Assembly: GCA_004078665.1 (NCBI GenBank) | Contig: SCFO01000005.1 | Coordinates: 62,001 to 126,000 of the forward strand | Length of the DNA: 64,000 bases | DNA from: Halobacillus fulvus | GTDB taxonomy: Bacteria > Bacillota > Bacilli > Bacillales > Halobacillaceae | Direction of reading: 5' to 3' | Shown: one piece after another, positions 51,379 through 64,000 of the stretch | How positions within the stretch are numbered: position 1 is the first letter of the stretch | Layout of the letters: each line of letters begins with the position of its first letter | Notes under the pieces: model-generated | What the model saw: only the letters and a program-made list of their open reading frames with translations | What the model was told of the DNA's origin: nothing | The model's database searches: none | Made by a program: the position numbers and the translations under genes

Positions 51379-53276
51379 AAATTACAGATCTACTGACGAA
51401 GGACACGATTTTGCTTGAAATGAAGGCCAATTCCAAACCCGAGGCGATTGATGAGCTTGTCGGACACTTGGATAAGGCCGGAAAACTGAACAACCGGGAT
51501 GAATTCAAACAGGCGATTCAGGCCCGTGAAGACCAAAGCACGACTGGAATCGGCGAAGGGATCGCCATCCCGCACGCGAAGACGAATGCGGTCAAGGATC
51601 CAGCCATTGCCTTCGGTCGTTCAACAAATGGATTGGATTATGAATCTTTAGATGGACAGCCGACAAACCTATTCTTCATGATCGCTGCATCAGAGGGCGC
51701 GAACAACACTCACCTAGAAACGCTATCCCGCCTTTCATCCTTTTTGATGGACAATGAATTCCGTTCCAAGCTCGAAGCAGCCAAAACGGAAGCGGATGTG
51801 ATTGAAGCGATCAATGCGAAGGAAGCGGAAGAAGATGGTGAGGAAGAAACAGAAACTGCCTCTTCCGGCAAAATCTTAGCCGTCACGGCTTGCCCGACAG
51901 GTATTGCTCATACGTATATGGCTGCCGATAAATTAAAAGCGACGGCAAAAGAGATGGGCGTTAATATTAAAGTCCAGACGAACGGATCAAGCGGGGTCAA
52001 AAACCGTCTAACACCTGAAGAGATTGCAGAAGCGGATGCCATCATCGTCGCAGCGGATACAAAAGTCGAGATGGATGTGTTCAACGGCAAACCGGTCATC
52101 GAAGTCCCGGTTGCCAAAGCGATCCACGAACCGAAAGAGCTCATCGAAAAAGCCGTCCGCAAAGATGCACCCGTCTATCAAGAAAGCGGAAAGTCGTCCG
52201 ACTCCTCTTCTGATGAAAAAGGTCAGCGTTCCGGATTTTATAAGCACCTTATGAACGGTGTGTCCAACATGCTTCCATTTGTAGTCGGGGGCGGGATCTT
52301 AATCGCGATTTCCTTCTTCTGGGGCATCAACTCAGCAGACCCTGCCAATGAACAGTACAACCGCTTTGCTGAAATGCTGAATATTATCGGTGGCGGCAAT
52401 GCGTTCTTCTTACTTGTTCCTGTGCTAGCCGGCTTCATCGCTTCCAGTATTGCAGACCGTCCCGGATTTGCTCCTGGTATGGTCGGTGGTCTGATCGCGA
52501 TTACGCAAACCTCTGCCGAAAACGCTGGAAACGGCTCAGGGTTTCTCGGGGGCTTGATTGCCGGATTCCTTGCCGGGTATTTGACTTTACTCATCAAGAA
52601 AGCGCTGGAAGGTTTACCAGCTGTTTTAGATGGATTGAAAACGGTTCTGTTCTACCCTGTCCTTTCGATTTTCGCTACAGGGATGATCATGCTTTTGATC
52701 AACCCGCCTTTGACAAGTATTTACACAGGATTATTCAGTTTCCTTGATAATATGAGCGGATCCAACCTAGCTCTGTTAGGCATCATCGTCGGTGGTATGA
52801 TGGCTGTCGATATGGGTGGTCCAGTCAACAAAGCGGCCTATACATTCGGAATTGCCGCACTAGATGCTGGAAACTACACGTTCATCGCAGCAGCGATGGC
52901 CGGTGGAATGGTTCCACCACTCGCGATGGGTCTTGCTACCGTTCTATTCAAAAATAAATTCACACCGCAAGAGCGCGAAACAGGAAAAGCAGCCTTTCCA
53001 TTAGGAGCCTTTTTCATTACGGAAGGGGCCATCCCATTTGCTGCAGCTGACCCACTTCGAGTGATCCCAGCAATGGTTGCAGGAAGTGCACTGACAGGTA
53101 TGCTAACCATGCTGTTCAGCATCAGCCTCCCTGCTCCACACGGCGGTTTGATCATCGTTCCACTCATTGAAGGTGGCATCATTCAGATCCTTCTATACTT
53201 GGTTGCGATCATCGCTGGAACAATTCTTGCAGCAATTGTCGTAGGATTCTTGAAAAAAGACCTCAGAAAAGCTTAA
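51375..53276 (+). CDS. fruA: Fructose PTS transporter EIIABC
   Basis: Imports and phosphorylates fructose at the 1-position. 633 residues: EIIA (1-145) with phosphohistidine H67 in GIAIPHAKT, EIIB (about 165-265) with C173 in TACPTGIAHTYMAADK, and EIIC (about 285-633) with nine or ten spans and GGPVNKAAYTFG. The linker between A and B is very acidic (AEEDGEEETET). The ATG at 51375 follows AGGAGGACATGTGTC and overlaps the fruK stop. Confidence 0.95.
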   Translation: MKITDLLTKDTILLEMKANSKPEAIDELVGHLDKAGKLNNRDEFKQAIQAREDQSTTGIGEGIAIPHAKTNAVKDPAIAFGRSTNGLDYESLDGQPTNLFFMIAASEGANNTHLETLSRLSSFLMDNEFRSKLEAAKTEADVIEAINAKEAEEDGEEETETASSGKILAVTACPTGIAHTYMAADKLKATAKEMGVNIKVQTNGSSGVKNRLTPEEIAEADAIIVAADTKVEMDVFNGKPVIEVPVAKAIHEPKELIEKAVRKDAPVYQESGKSSDSSSDEKGQRSGFYKHLMNGVSNMLPFVVGGGILIAISFFWGINSADPANEQYNRFAEMLNIIGGGNAFFLLVPVLAGFIASSIADRPGFAPGMVGGLIAITQTSAENAGNGSGFLGGLIAGFLAGYLTLLIKKALEGLPAVLDGLKTVLFYPVLSIFATGMIMLLINPPLTSIYTGLFSFLDNMSGSNLALLGIIVGGMMAVDMGGPVNKAAYTFGIAALDAGNYTFIAAAMAGGMVPPLAMGLATVLFKNKFTPQERETGKAAFPLGAFFITEGAIPFAAADPLRVIPAMVAGSALTGMLTMLFSISLPAPHGGLIIVPLIEGGIIQILLYLVAIIAGTILAAIVVGFLKKDLRKA

Positions 53277-53332
53277 AATAATAGAGTTAGGGTAACTCAC
53301 ACAATAAGAAACTTTTTAAGGAGGAGACGACA

Positions 53333-53599
53333 ATGGTAGAAAAAACATTTAAGATTACATCATCAGACGGAGTGCATGCCCGTCCAGCAACTGTCCTTGT
53401 ACAAAATGCAGGAAAGTATGAGTCAGATATCAACCTTCATTACAAGGAAAAAGCTGTGAACCTAAAATCGATCATGGGAATTATGAGCCTTGGAATCCCT
53501 GCCGGTGCTGAAGTGAAAATTACAGCAGAAGGCAGCGACGAACAGGAAGCGATCGATCATTTAGAAACAACTATGAAGAACGAAGGCCTGGGGGAATAA
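53333..53599 (+). CDS. ptsH: Phosphocarrier protein HPr
   Basis: 88 residues. H15 in GVHARPAT receives phosphate from enzyme I; S46 in [13 protein letters not shown] is the HPr kinase site for CcpA signalling. It follows fruA by 56 bases; in B. subtilis ptsHI follows ptsG instead, so linkage to the fructose operon is a local feature. Confidence 0.96.
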   Translation: MVEKTFKITSSDGVHARPATVLVQNAGKYESDINLHYKEKAVNLKSIMGIMSLGIPAGAEVKITAEGSDEQEAIDHLETTMKNEGLGE

Positions 53600-53603
53600 T
53601 AGA

Positions 53604-55322
53604 ATGACACACCTTAAAGGTATTGCAGCTTCCAGTGGAATCGCGATTGCAAAAGTGTACCGTCTGGAAGCTCCGGACCTTTCTTACAGCAAACAAGACA
53701 TTGAACAGCCAGAGGAAGAAGTCAAACGTCTTCATGAAGCTTTAGAAACGTCCAAGTCCGAATTGGAAAAAATCAAAGAACATACAAGAAAATCTCTAGG
53801 AGATGAGCACGCTGAAATTTTCTCTGCTCACCTTCTTGTCCTGAGCGATCCGGAGCTGATTCAACCGATCGAAGATAAGATCAAGACAGAGAATGTCAAT
53901 GCAGAAGCGGCTCTTGATGAGACAGCGAATATGTTCATCAACATGTTCAAGAGCATGGACAATGAATATATGCGTGAACGCGCAGCAGACATTCAGGATG
54001 TAACGAAGCGTGTCATGGCACACCTGCTGAATGTTACCTTCCCTGATCCTGCACTGATCAACGAAGAAGTCGTCATCGTGGCGGACGATTTGACACCGTC
54101 CGATACGGCCCAATTGAACAAGCAGTATGTCAAAGGGTTCACAACGGATATCGGGGGACGTACATCCCACTCTGCCATTATGGCACGTTCTCTTGAGATC
54201 CCTGCTGTCGTTGGAACAAAAGATATTACGACAAAAGCTGAGAAGGATTCCATGATCATCATTGATGGAATGAACGGCGATGTCATTGTCGGTCCAACAG
54301 ACGAACAGGTTCAGGAGTACAAACAGAAACAGGAAGACTTCGAAAAGCAGAAGCAGGAATGGGCGAAACTTAAAGATGAGCCGACTGTCACTTCAGAAGG
54401 TGAACATGTTGAGCTTGTCGCTAACATCGGAACACCTGATGATGTAGAAGGTGTCCTGAACAACGGTGGCGAAGGGGTCGGCCTTTACCGTACAGAATTC
54501 CTCTATATGGGCAAAAGCCAGCTTCCGACGGAAGAAGAGCAATTTGATGCATACTCTTCCGTATTGAAGCAAATGGGTGACAAACCTGTTGTTGTCCGTA
54601 CCCTTGACATTGGCGGAGACAAAGAGCTTGATTACCTGGAGCTTCCGGAAGAAATGAACCCGTTCCTTGGGTACCGTGCGATTCGCCTGTGCCTTGAGCG
54701 TGATGACATTTTCCGCGTCCAGCTTCGCGCACTTCTTCGTGCCAGCGTACACGGAAACTTGAAAATCATGTTCCCGATGATTGCCACTCTTGAAGAATTC
54801 CGTCAAGCCAAAGCGATGCTTGAAGAGGAAAGAGAAAAGCTTCTGAGCGAAGGACATGAAGTTTCCGGCGATATCGAAGTCGGAATGATGGTCGAAATTC
54901 CAGCAACCGCTGTAATTGCCCGTCAGTTCGCGAAGGAAGTCGATTTCTTCAGTATCGGTACAAATGACCTGATCCAGTACACAATGGCTGCAGACCGTAT
55001 GAATGAACGAGTATCCTACTTGTATCAGCCATACAACCCTGCCATCCTGAACTTGATCAACAATGTCATTGAAGCCGCTCACGCTGAAGGCAAATGGGCT
55101 GGTATGTGTGGAGAAATGGCCGGAGATGAAATCGCGATTCCGATCCTTCTAGGACTTGGACTCGATGAATTCAGCATGAGTGCCACATCCATTCTTCCAG
55201 CACGTACTCAGATCAAAGACCTTTCCAAGTCAGAACTGGCTTCTTATAAGAAAGAAATCCTTTCTCTTGGAACAGCGGAAGAAGTCGTGGAATTTGTAAA
55301 AGAAAAAACGCAATCCGAGTAG
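53604..55322 (+). CDS. ptsI: PTS enzyme I
   Basis: 572 residues. Phosphohistidine H189 in [13 protein letters not shown]; phosphoenolpyruvate domain with [30 protein letters not shown]-like segment ([10 protein letters not shown]) and the conserved cysteine in [10 protein letters not shown]. It starts the PTS phosphate relay. Four bases after ptsH. Confidence 0.96.
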   Translation: MTHLKGIAASSGIAIAKVYRLEAPDLSYSKQDIEQPEEEVKRLHEALETSKSELEKIKEHTRKSLGDEHAEIFSAHLLVLSDPELIQPIEDKIKTENVNAEAALDETANMFINMFKSMDNEYMRERAADIQDVTKRVMAHLLNVTFPDPALINEEVVIVADDLTPSDTAQLNKQYVKGFTTDIGGRTSHSAIMARSLEIPAVVGTKDITTKAEKDSMIIIDGMNGDVIVGPTDEQVQEYKQKQEDFEKQKQEWAKLKDEPTVTSEGEHVELVANIGTPDDVEGVLNNGGEGVGLYRTEFLYMGKSQLPTEEEQFDAYSSVLKQMGDKPVVVRTLDIGGDKELDYLELPEEMNPFLGYRAIRLCLERDDIFRVQLRALLRASVHGNLKIMFPMIATLEEFRQAKAMLEEEREKLLSEGHEVSGDIEVGMMVEIPATAVIARQFAKEVDFFSIGTNDLIQYTMAADRMNERVSYLYQPYNPAILNLINNVIEAAHAEGKWAGMCGEMAGDEIAIPILLGLGLDEFSMSATSILPARTQIKDLSKSELASYKKEILSLGTAEEVVEFVKEKTQSE

Positions 55323-55406
55323 TAATTCCCTCTTCGATGTGACACAATAAGCATGTGAAATAAAGGAAACATCCTTTGAATTCTTTGATGAAAGAGAAGT
55401 GTTCAC

Positions 55407-55571
55407 ATGACGTTTACGATCATCATGATTGTCTGTGTTGCGATTGTATTAGGAATTGCTGCGATGTTCGGAGCTGCTGTCTCAAAAGGATACGATTACA
55501 AGCACACGATCGATCCTTTGCCAGATGAAGCAGAAGATGAAGATAAAAAAGCTGACGTCACGAAATTATGA
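55407..55571 (+). CDS. Small single-span membrane protein
   Basis: 54 residues: one hydrophobic span (TIIMIVCVAIVLGIAAMFGA), then a short acidic tail with DPLPDEAEDEDKKAD. Ribosome binding site AGAGAAG. It ends within a terminator. Family not recognised; it could be a small auxiliary or stress protein. Confidence 0.55.
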   Translation: MTFTIIMIVCVAIVLGIAAMFGAAVSKGYDYKHTIDPLPDEAEDEDKKADVTKL

Positions 55572-55586
55572 CGTCAGCTTTTTTAT
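55545..55586 (+). terminator. Terminator
   Basis: AAAAAGCTGACGTC pairs with GACGTCAGCTTTTTT, overlapping the end of the small membrane protein gene. Confidence 0.88.
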
Positions 55587-55615
55587 TCTTTATTATTTGT
55601 TAAGCAAGTTCTACT

Positions 55616-55778
55616 GTTTCTGTGATGATACTGAGTGTTTGGAGGACCAGGAAATGACTCACATTCCATGGCAGAGACGCTAAACTTCCTGCTCCTAGGG
55701 GATCTCAGACTGTCATCTTTCTCCCATAGGAGTCTCATCAATTCCCGGTCCTCCCTCCGTTTATTAGAGAACGGAAAC
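55616..55778. repeat. GTTTCCGTT-ended repeat (copy C, inverted)
   Basis: Runs from GTTTCTGTG (a variant end) to AACGGAAAC, 163 bases. The interior is in the opposite orientation to copies B and E: on the reverse strand it reads GGAGGACCGGGAATTG, GAGACTCCTATGGGAG and CTGAGATCCCCTAGG. Confidence 0.78.
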
Positions 55779-55864
55779 ATCAAATATAGTAAAACGCTTT
55801 GAGATACATTACACATAATTACCAACGATAATGCTGCTCTTGAAAGGGTTGGTCGTAACCTTTT

Positions 55865-55960
55865 ATGTGGGAGTGGTTGAGAAACGGCGAGACTCCCGCG
55901 AGATACAGTTTAGGTAAGATCCCGCACAGGAAAGCGAGCCGTTTCCCTGCCACATCCACC
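55865..55960. repeat. Degenerate repeat of the same family (copy D)
   Basis: GTGGGAGTGGTTGAGAAACG, GCGAGACTCCCGCG, AGATCCCGCACAGG and GCGAGCCGTTTCCC keep the family interior, but the terminal GTTTCCGTT ends are missing. Confidence 0.65.
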
Positions 55961-55989
55961 CATTGATACTAGAGAAAAGATCCACGATT

Positions 55990-56160
55990 GTTTCCGTTCA
56001 CTCATTTAACGCTTGGAGGGGTGGGGAATGGCGAGACTCCTATAGGAGGAAGGGGAAGCTGAGATCCCGCAGGAGCCGTGCTCCGAGGAAGCTCAGCACC
56101 CGCCTATGGAAAGCGAGCTATTCCCTACCCCTCCAAATACTGGTTCAAGCTAACGGAAAC
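55990..56160. repeat. GTTTCCGTT-ended repeat (copy E)
   Basis: 171 bases, GTTTCCGTTCACTCATT to AACGGAAAC, with arms GGAGGGGTGGGGAATGG and TTCCCTACCCCTCC. Its right end supplies the last three codons and stop of the nitroreductase gene. With copies C and D it fills nearly all of the 578-base gap 55572-56149. Confidence 0.85.
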
Positions 56161-56746
56161 TTTCTTTAATGGAAGAATCAATAAAGGTCAGTTTTTGTGA
56201 AATGTGTGTGCGTGGTTTGGGAGCGGGGACTTTTTTGGGATAGCCCATCTGCAAAACACCGACGACTTTGTACCGATCTGACAAACCAATCGCCTCCACA
56301 AACTCCGGATCATGAATATAAGGGCTGGTCATCCAAAGCATCCCGACTCCCTTTTCCCACCCGGCAAGCTGGGCATTTTGAATAAACGCACAAACCGCCG
56401 CATAGTCCTCTTCATATTTTAGGACAGACTCGTCTTTTTCCATATAAATCAGAGCATGGTGAGGAATCGTCTTTAAGAAAGAACGAATTCCCTCTTGCAT
56501 TCTATTCGTCTTCTCTGATCCATACCCTTTGAAAAAACCTTCACGCTCGTAGCTTTCCAGAACCTTTGCAATGTACTGTTCACGACCTGCACCCTCATAT
56601 ACTTTAATCATCCATGGCTCTTTCATTCGGTGAGTCGGAGCCCAGGAAGCCGTGGAGAAAATATCCTGCAAGACCTCTCGTTGTACATTTTCCTGCTCAA
56701 ACTCGTGAATCGACCTTCTGTTCTTCATTGCTTCCATTACATTCAT
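56150..56746 (-). CDS. Nitroreductase-family protein
   Basis: 198 residues. The FMN-binding start reads MNVMEAMKNRRSIHEFE, then ASWAPTHRMKEPWMIKVYEG and GVGMLWMTSPYIHDPEFVE, with the ending PKPRTHISQKLTF then DSSIKESFR. It reduces nitro or enone compounds with NAD(P)H. The ribosome binding site is GAGG. The final SFR and stop are read from the end of repeat copy E. Confidence 0.88.
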   Translation of the reverse strand: MNVMEAMKNRRSIHEFEQENVQREVLQDIFSTASWAPTHRMKEPWMIKVYEGAGREQYIAKVLESYEREGFFKGYGSEKTNRMQEGIRSFLKTIPHHALIYMEKDESVLKYEEDYAAVCAFIQNAQLAGWEKGVGMLWMTSPYIHDPEFVEAIGLSDRYKVVGVLQMGYPKKVPAPKPRTHISQKLTFIDSSIKESFR

Positions 56747-56758
56747 CCGTTATACACC

Positions 56759-57343
56759 TCATGCTTTAAAGAGATCTGTCACTTGATGTCCCATCAGATA
56801 GGCCCATTCTTTCAGAAAGAATGGAAGCTTCGTTTCTAGGCTCTGATAGGCGGAGTATTCGGTTGGTACGCCGATTACGTCCATCCCTTGGCTTCTTGCT
56901 TCCTGTACAGCTCTTTTCAAATGATATTGGTCACTGACAAGTAAAAAGCTACGGATGTCTTTTTCATCTGCAACCTTCTTCGCATTAATCAAGTTATCCC
57001 GTGTCATCAGGGATTTGTCTTCGAAAAGAATGTCCTGTTCAGGAACTCCATTTTCAATCGCATATTGTCTTCCTACCCGCGCTTCCGAAGAGACGGCGTT
57101 TTCACTTGTCCCCCCAGTAAAGACGAGGTAGTCGACTTTGTCCTCTTTATATAATTCGACCCCTTGCTTGAGACGCCCTTCAAAGACCGGGCTCGGCTTT
57201 CCATTCCACTGGGCGGCTCCCAGTACAATGGCGGCGTCTGCTGTAGGTATATCTTTATTTTCTCCATAATTCCATACATGGTAGCCTGTAAATAATGCGT
57301 ACACCACGAATGCTAGAAATAAAAATCGAATCAATATCTTCAT
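56759..57343 (-). CDS. YdcF-family (DUF218) membrane-anchored protein
   Basis: 194 residues. One N-terminal span (LIRFLFLAFVVYALFTGYHV), then the DUF218 fold with AAIVLGAAQWNGKPSP, LVFTGGTSENAVSSEA, EDKSLMTRDNLINAKKV and FLLVSDQYHLKRAVQEA. Related to SanA/ElyC-type envelope proteins. Spaced 12 bases from the nitroreductase gene, so co-transcription is possible. Confidence 0.88.
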   Translation of the reverse strand: MKILIRFLFLAFVVYALFTGYHVWNYGENKDIPTADAAIVLGAAQWNGKPSPVFEGRLKQGVELYKEDKVDYLVFTGGTSENAVSSEARVGRQYAIENGVPEQDILFEDKSLMTRDNLINAKKVADEKDIRSFLLVSDQYHLKRAVQEARSQGMDVIGVPTEYSAYQSLETKLPFFLKEWAYLMGHQVTDLFKA

Positions 57344-57393
57344 TTTTTTGCCTCTCCTGAATCTCTATATGGTCTACCGTTTATCATACCATA

Positions 57394-57426
57394 GAAAAAA
57401 GCCTCTCTGAATAATCAGAGAGGCTC
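57394..57426 (-). terminator. Terminator of the glycolytic operon
   Basis: GCCTCTCTGA-ATAA-TCAGAGAGGC followed by T6 on the reverse strand, after the eno stop. Confidence 0.92.
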
Positions 57427-57437
57427 AGTTTTACAAA

Positions 57438-58739
<1,302 letters not shown>

Positions 58740-58753
58740 TTAATGTGAGTTTG

Positions 58754-61049
<2,296 letters not shown>

Positions 61050-61064
61050 TCATCACCTCTCCTA

Positions 61065-62246
61065 TTATTTATCGTTGAGTAGTGCGACGCCTGGAAGTTC
61101 TTTACCTTCCATGAATTCAAGAGAAGCGCCGCCACCTGTAGATACGTGATCCATATCATCTGCATAGCCGAATTTTTCTACAGCTGCAGCAGAGTCTCCT
61201 CCACCGATCACACTATATCCTTCGGTTTCAGCTAGTGCTTTTGCGACACCTTTTGTACCATTTGCAAAAGATTCGAGTTCGAATACACCCATCGGTCCGT
61301 TCCAAATGATCAGTTTGGAATTCTTAATGATGTCTGCATACTTTTCGATGGTCTTTGGACCGATGTCCAAAGCTTCCCAGTCGGCTGGAATGCTATCGAT
61401 GGCAACTTCTTTTTTGTTGGCAGAATCAGAGAAATCATCAGCTACGATAACGTCTTCAGGCATATGGAAGTTCACGCCTTTTTCTTCTGCTTTCTTCATA
61501 TATTCTTTCGCAAGATCAATTTTATCTTCTTCTAGCAGTGACTTTCCGATTTCGTGGCCTTGAGCTTTAACGAACGTGTAAGCAAGACCGCCACCGATGA
61601 TCAGGTGATCGACTTTGTCAATCAGATTATCAATGACACCGATCTTGTCTTTTACTTTCGCTCCGCCAATTATCGCCGTAAATGGACGTTCTGGATCAGA
61701 AAGTGCCTGTCCTAGGACATTGATTTCTTTTTCCATAAGGAACCCGGCTACGGCTGGAACGTGCTCAGCAACGCCTGCTGTCGAAGCGTGGGCACGGTGG
61801 GCAGCACCGAATGCGTCGTTCACGTAAAGATCTGCCATGTCAGCAAATGCTTTCGCTAGTTCCGCATCATTCTTTTCTTCGCCAGGATTGAAGCGTACGT
61901 TTTCAATTAAAAGAACATCGCCGCCTTCCATTTCGGAGATCGCTTTGTTCACTTCGTCGCCATACACTTCGTCTGTCTTTGTAACGGTCTGACCTAGCAA
62001 ATCACTAAGACGTTCCGCTACGGCATCCAGGCGAAGATCTTCAACGACTTCCCCTTTAGGACGACCTAGGTGGCTTGCAAGAATTACTTTTGCTCCGTTC
62101 CCCGTTAGATGCTGGATCGTAGGAAGAGCAGCTTTAATTCTTGTGTCGTCGGTCACTTTACCTTCGCTCATTGGAACGTTAAAGTCGACACGACAAAATA
62201 CTTTCTTTCCATTCACTTCTACGTCACGAATGGTTTTCTTGTTCAT
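61065..62246 (-). CDS. pgk: Phosphoglycerate kinase
   Basis: 393 residues. [27 protein letters not shown], the interdomain hinge and [12 protein letters not shown], and the nucleotide loop [13 protein letters not shown]. The ATG at 62244-62246 (MNKKTIRD) is nine bases after AGGAGG; a TTG three codons earlier touches the ribosome binding site. Confidence 0.97.
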   Translation of the reverse strand: MNKKTIRDVEVNGKKVFCRVDFNVPMSEGKVTDDTRIKAALPTIQHLTGNGAKVILASHLGRPKGEVVEDLRLDAVAERLSDLLGQTVTKTDEVYGDEVNKAISEMEGGDVLLIENVRFNPGEEKNDAELAKAFADMADLYVNDAFGAAHRAHASTAGVAEHVPAVAGFLMEKEINVLGQALSDPERPFTAIIGGAKVKDKIGVIDNLIDKVDHLIIGGGLAYTFVKAQGHEIGKSLLEEDKIDLAKEYMKKAEEKGVNFHMPEDVIVADDFSDSANKKEVAIDSIPADWEALDIGPKTIEKYADIIKNSKLIIWNGPMGVFELESFANGTKGVAKALAETEGYSVIGGGDSAAAVEKFGYADDMDHVSTGGGASLEFMEGKELPGVALLNDK

Positions 62247-62353
62247 GAAAGACAACCTCCTTATTTATGGTCAGGTCAGTCCCTGCCCTTATGTACGTTT
62301 CCACAACTTCTGTTTGTAAAAACGCAGAGAAGCAGGAATCTCAAAAAACATGG

Positions 62354-62388
62354 ATAAAGGAGGAGGACATGAGACCCCCTCCTTTTAC
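62354..62388 (-). other. Hairpin between gap and pgk
   Basis: AAAGGAGGAGG (62356-62366) can pair with CCCCCTCCTTT (about 62375-62385) with bulges; a T6 run lies further on. Could be a weak terminator, a stabilising end for gap mRNA or a processing site. The rest of the 62247-62423 spacer shows nothing clear. Confidence 0.45.
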
Positions 62389-62423
62389 ATTATAATCTAT
62401 GATTTTCTATTTGGTGGCTCTTC

Positions 62424-63431
62424 TTACAGGCCTTGGTTTTTAAGGTAAACAGCAAGGTCTACACAACGGTTGGAGTATCCAGTTTCGTTGTCATACCAAG
62501 AAACAACTTTAACCATGTTGTTTTCAAGAGTAAGAGTAGAAAGTCCGTCGATAACAGAAGAGTGAGTGTTGCCATTGTAGTCAGTAGATACAAGTGGCTC
62601 GTCACTGTAACCAAGGATTCCTTTAAGGTTTCCTTCAGCTTCCGCTTTAAGAGCTTCGTTTACTTCTTCTGCTGTTACGTCTTTATCAAGCTCAGCAACG
62701 AAGTCTACGATAGATACGTTCGCAGTTGGTACACGCATAGCCATACCGCTAAGCTTACCATCAAGCTGTGGAAGTACTTTAGCTACAGCTTGTGCAGCAC
62801 CAGTTGTTGTAGGAATGATGTTTTGAGCTGCTGCACGCGCACGACGGTAGTCTTTGTGTGGCAGGTCAAGGATTTGCTGGTCGTTTGTGTAAGAGTGGAC
62901 AGTTGTCATCATACCGCGCTTAAGACCGAACTTCTCGTCAAGAATCTTAGCATATGGAGCTAAGCAGTTTGTTGTACAAGAAGCATTGGAAATTACATGG
63001 TGAGAATCTTTGTCATATTGGTCTTCGTTAACACCCATTACAACCGTAAGATCTTCTTGTTTAGCTGGAGCAGAGATAACAACTTTCTTAGCACCTGCAT
63101 CAAGGTGTTTCTTCGCATCGTCACGCTGTGTGAAGCGACCAGTAGATTCTACAACTACTTCTACACCAAGATCTCCCCAACCAAGTTGTGCTGGATCTTT
63201 TTCGGAAAGTACTTTGATTTCTTTTCCGCCGACAACAAGGTTGTCTCCATTTGTTGTCACTTCTTCAGCTAGAGTTCCGTGAACAGAATCGTACTGAAGA
63301 AGGTGTGCAAGCATATTTGCATCCGTAAGGTCGTTAACCGCTACTACTTCTACATCGTCATTTTTAAGGGCAGCACGGAACACGTTACGTCCGATACGAC
63401 CAAAACCGTTAATACCAATTCTTACAGTCAT
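62424..63431 (-). CDS. gap: Glyceraldehyde-3-phosphate dehydrogenase
   Basis: 335 residues, NAD-dependent glycolytic form. INGFGRIGRNVFRA at the N-terminus, catalytic C152 in SNASCTTNCLAPYAK, histidine in TVHSYTNDQQ, and WYDNETGYSNRCVDL. The start follows AAGGAGGAATTTTAGC. Placement after cggR matches gapA of B. subtilis. Confidence 0.97.
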   Translation of the reverse strand: MTVRIGINGFGRIGRNVFRAALKNDDVEVVAVNDLTDANMLAHLLQYDSVHGTLAEEVTTNGDNLVVGGKEIKVLSEKDPAQLGWGDLGVEVVVESTGRFTQRDDAKKHLDAGAKKVVISAPAKQEDLTVVMGVNEDQYDKDSHHVISNASCTTNCLAPYAKILDEKFGLKRGMMTTVHSYTNDQQILDLPHKDYRRARAAAQNIIPTTTGAAQAVAKVLPQLDGKLSGMAMRVPTANVSIVDFVAELDKDVTAEEVNEALKAEAEGNLKGILGYSDEPLVSTDYNGNTHSSVIDGLSTLTLENNMVKVVSWYDNETGYSNRCVDLAVYLKNQGL

Positions 63432-63468
63432 GCTAAAATTCCTCCTTGAAATTGATTACATATTTTAT

Positions 63469-64000
63469 TTAAAGGGAAAATCCCTTTATTAACTCTTGTG
63501 CAGCACCTTCATCGGTGATCAGGACATTGCTTTGTCCCGGCTTGAAATAAGAGGCGATCGCACGTGCTTTTGATTTACCTCCAGCTACAGCAATAACATG
63601 TTTCGAATGTTTCAAATCTTCCAGTTGAAGACCGACCGTCCTCACTTTGTGGACGACATCACCTGCTGTATTGAAGTAATATCCGAAAGCTTCTCCAACC
63701 GCTTCATTGGCCTTGATGACCTCCAGCTGCTGTGAAGATGTTTTTCTCCGTTCGGCCATTGTAAGAGCCTCACCGATCCCGTGGATGACAATTTCCGCAC
63801 GGCGGATGATATCAAGCACTTCTTTGATCGATGGTTCCTCAATGATCGTCTGATACGACTCTTCACTGAGGGGATCAGGCACATACAAAAGACGATAATC
63901 ACCTCGGGCTTTCTTAGCCATCTCGGCGCATATCGTGTTCGCCTGGTTTTCCACTCGTTCACCTAAACCGCCTCTTGCAGGTACGAACAGACAATTCTCA
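63469..64000 (-). CDS. cggR: Central glycolytic genes regulator CggR (partial, runs off right edge)
   Basis: Only the C-terminal part of this SorC-family repressor is present: the sugar-phosphate domain with FVPARGGLGERVENQANT, LLYVPDPLSEESYQTI, HGIGEALTMAERR and VIAVAGGKSKARAIASYF. It senses fructose 1,6-bisphosphate and controls the operon that begins with itself. The DNA-binding N-terminus lies beyond base 64000. Confidence 0.93.
   Translation of the reverse strand, partial: ENCLFVPARGGLGERVENQANTICAEMAKKARGDYRLLYVPDPLSEESYQTIIEEPSIKEVLDIIRRAEIVIHGIGEALTMAERRKTSSQQLEVIKANEAVGEAFGYYFNTAGDVVHKVRTVGLQLEDLKHSKHVIAVAGGKSKARAIASYFKPGQSNVLITDEGAAQELIKGFSL

Overview
The window looks like a chromosomal segment of a moderately halophilic, spore-forming member of the Bacillaceae (Halobacillus/Pontibacillus-like). 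The evidence is gene order shared with Bacillus subtilis (sufC-yurZ-metQPN-yusE-yusF-gcvH-yusI-fadE-fadA-fadN-fadM; secG-est-rnr-smpB-ssrA; cggR-gap-pgk-tpiA-gpmI-eno), spore genes (two CotF-like coat proteins, an SspL-like SASP), strong AGGAGG ribosome binding sites, and acid-rich cytosolic proteins. The genus is an inference. There are no prophages, complete insertion sequences, CRISPR arrays, rRNAs or tRNAs.

Region by region. Bases 1-7050 hold the start of the suf operon, a CMD-family protein, the methionine ABC importer behind two S-box (SAM-I) riboswitches that each have their own promoter, thiol and Toprim proteins, gcvH and an ArsC/Spx-like protein. Bases 7179-13736 are the fatty acid beta-oxidation genes fadE-fadA-fadN, with a FadR-type operator, plus a proline dehydrogenase. 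Bases 14012-17780 hold spore coat genes, copZ, a membrane GGDEF protein and a fluoride channel pair. Bases 17939-20105 are a compact operon: haem-monooxygenase-like protein, helical protein, cobalamin-binding protein with a CarH-type W-x9-EH motif, and PAS/STAS protein. Bases 20356-24625 hold a VLRF1-type release-factor relative and a MoxR/DUF58/DUF4129 cluster. Bases 24777-34302 are a mixed accessory region with an MFS pump and TrmB regulator, kinase, small spore and stress genes, HpaB-type monooxygenase, aldo/keto reductase, LysR/flavin reductase pair and phosphatase. Bases 34387-42646 hold ilvD with a CodY box, murB, a large PAS-GGDEF-EAL-PilZ protein, an SDR and YpjP. Bases 42920-48904 hold tmRNA, smpB, rnr, est and secG, with two extra genes (a GNAT and a DUF2829/Tad2-like protein) inserted between smpB and rnr. 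Bases 49063-55322 hold a Fur-box gene of unknown function and a fructose PTS operon continuous with ptsHI. Bases 56150-64000 hold a nitroreductase, a YdcF protein and the lower glycolytic operon ending in a partial cggR.

Regulatory sites read from sequence include the tandem S-boxes, a FadR operator, a CodY box, cre-like sites, two identical Fur boxes each lying between the -35 and -10 of a gene of unknown function, a Fur-like palindrome at the cobalamin operon, a LysR box and a 7-6-7 palindrome at the MFS/TrmB locus. A family of short non-coding repeats, mostly about 160 bp, occurs five times; the full copies are bounded by GTTTCCGTT inverted ends, and one copy supplies the last codons of a nitroreductase gene.

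The most promising candidates for undescribed biology are the cobalamin/STAS operon, the chromosomal Tad2-like gene beside the trans-translation genes, the paired Fur-box orphan genes and the doubly gated metNPQ leader.
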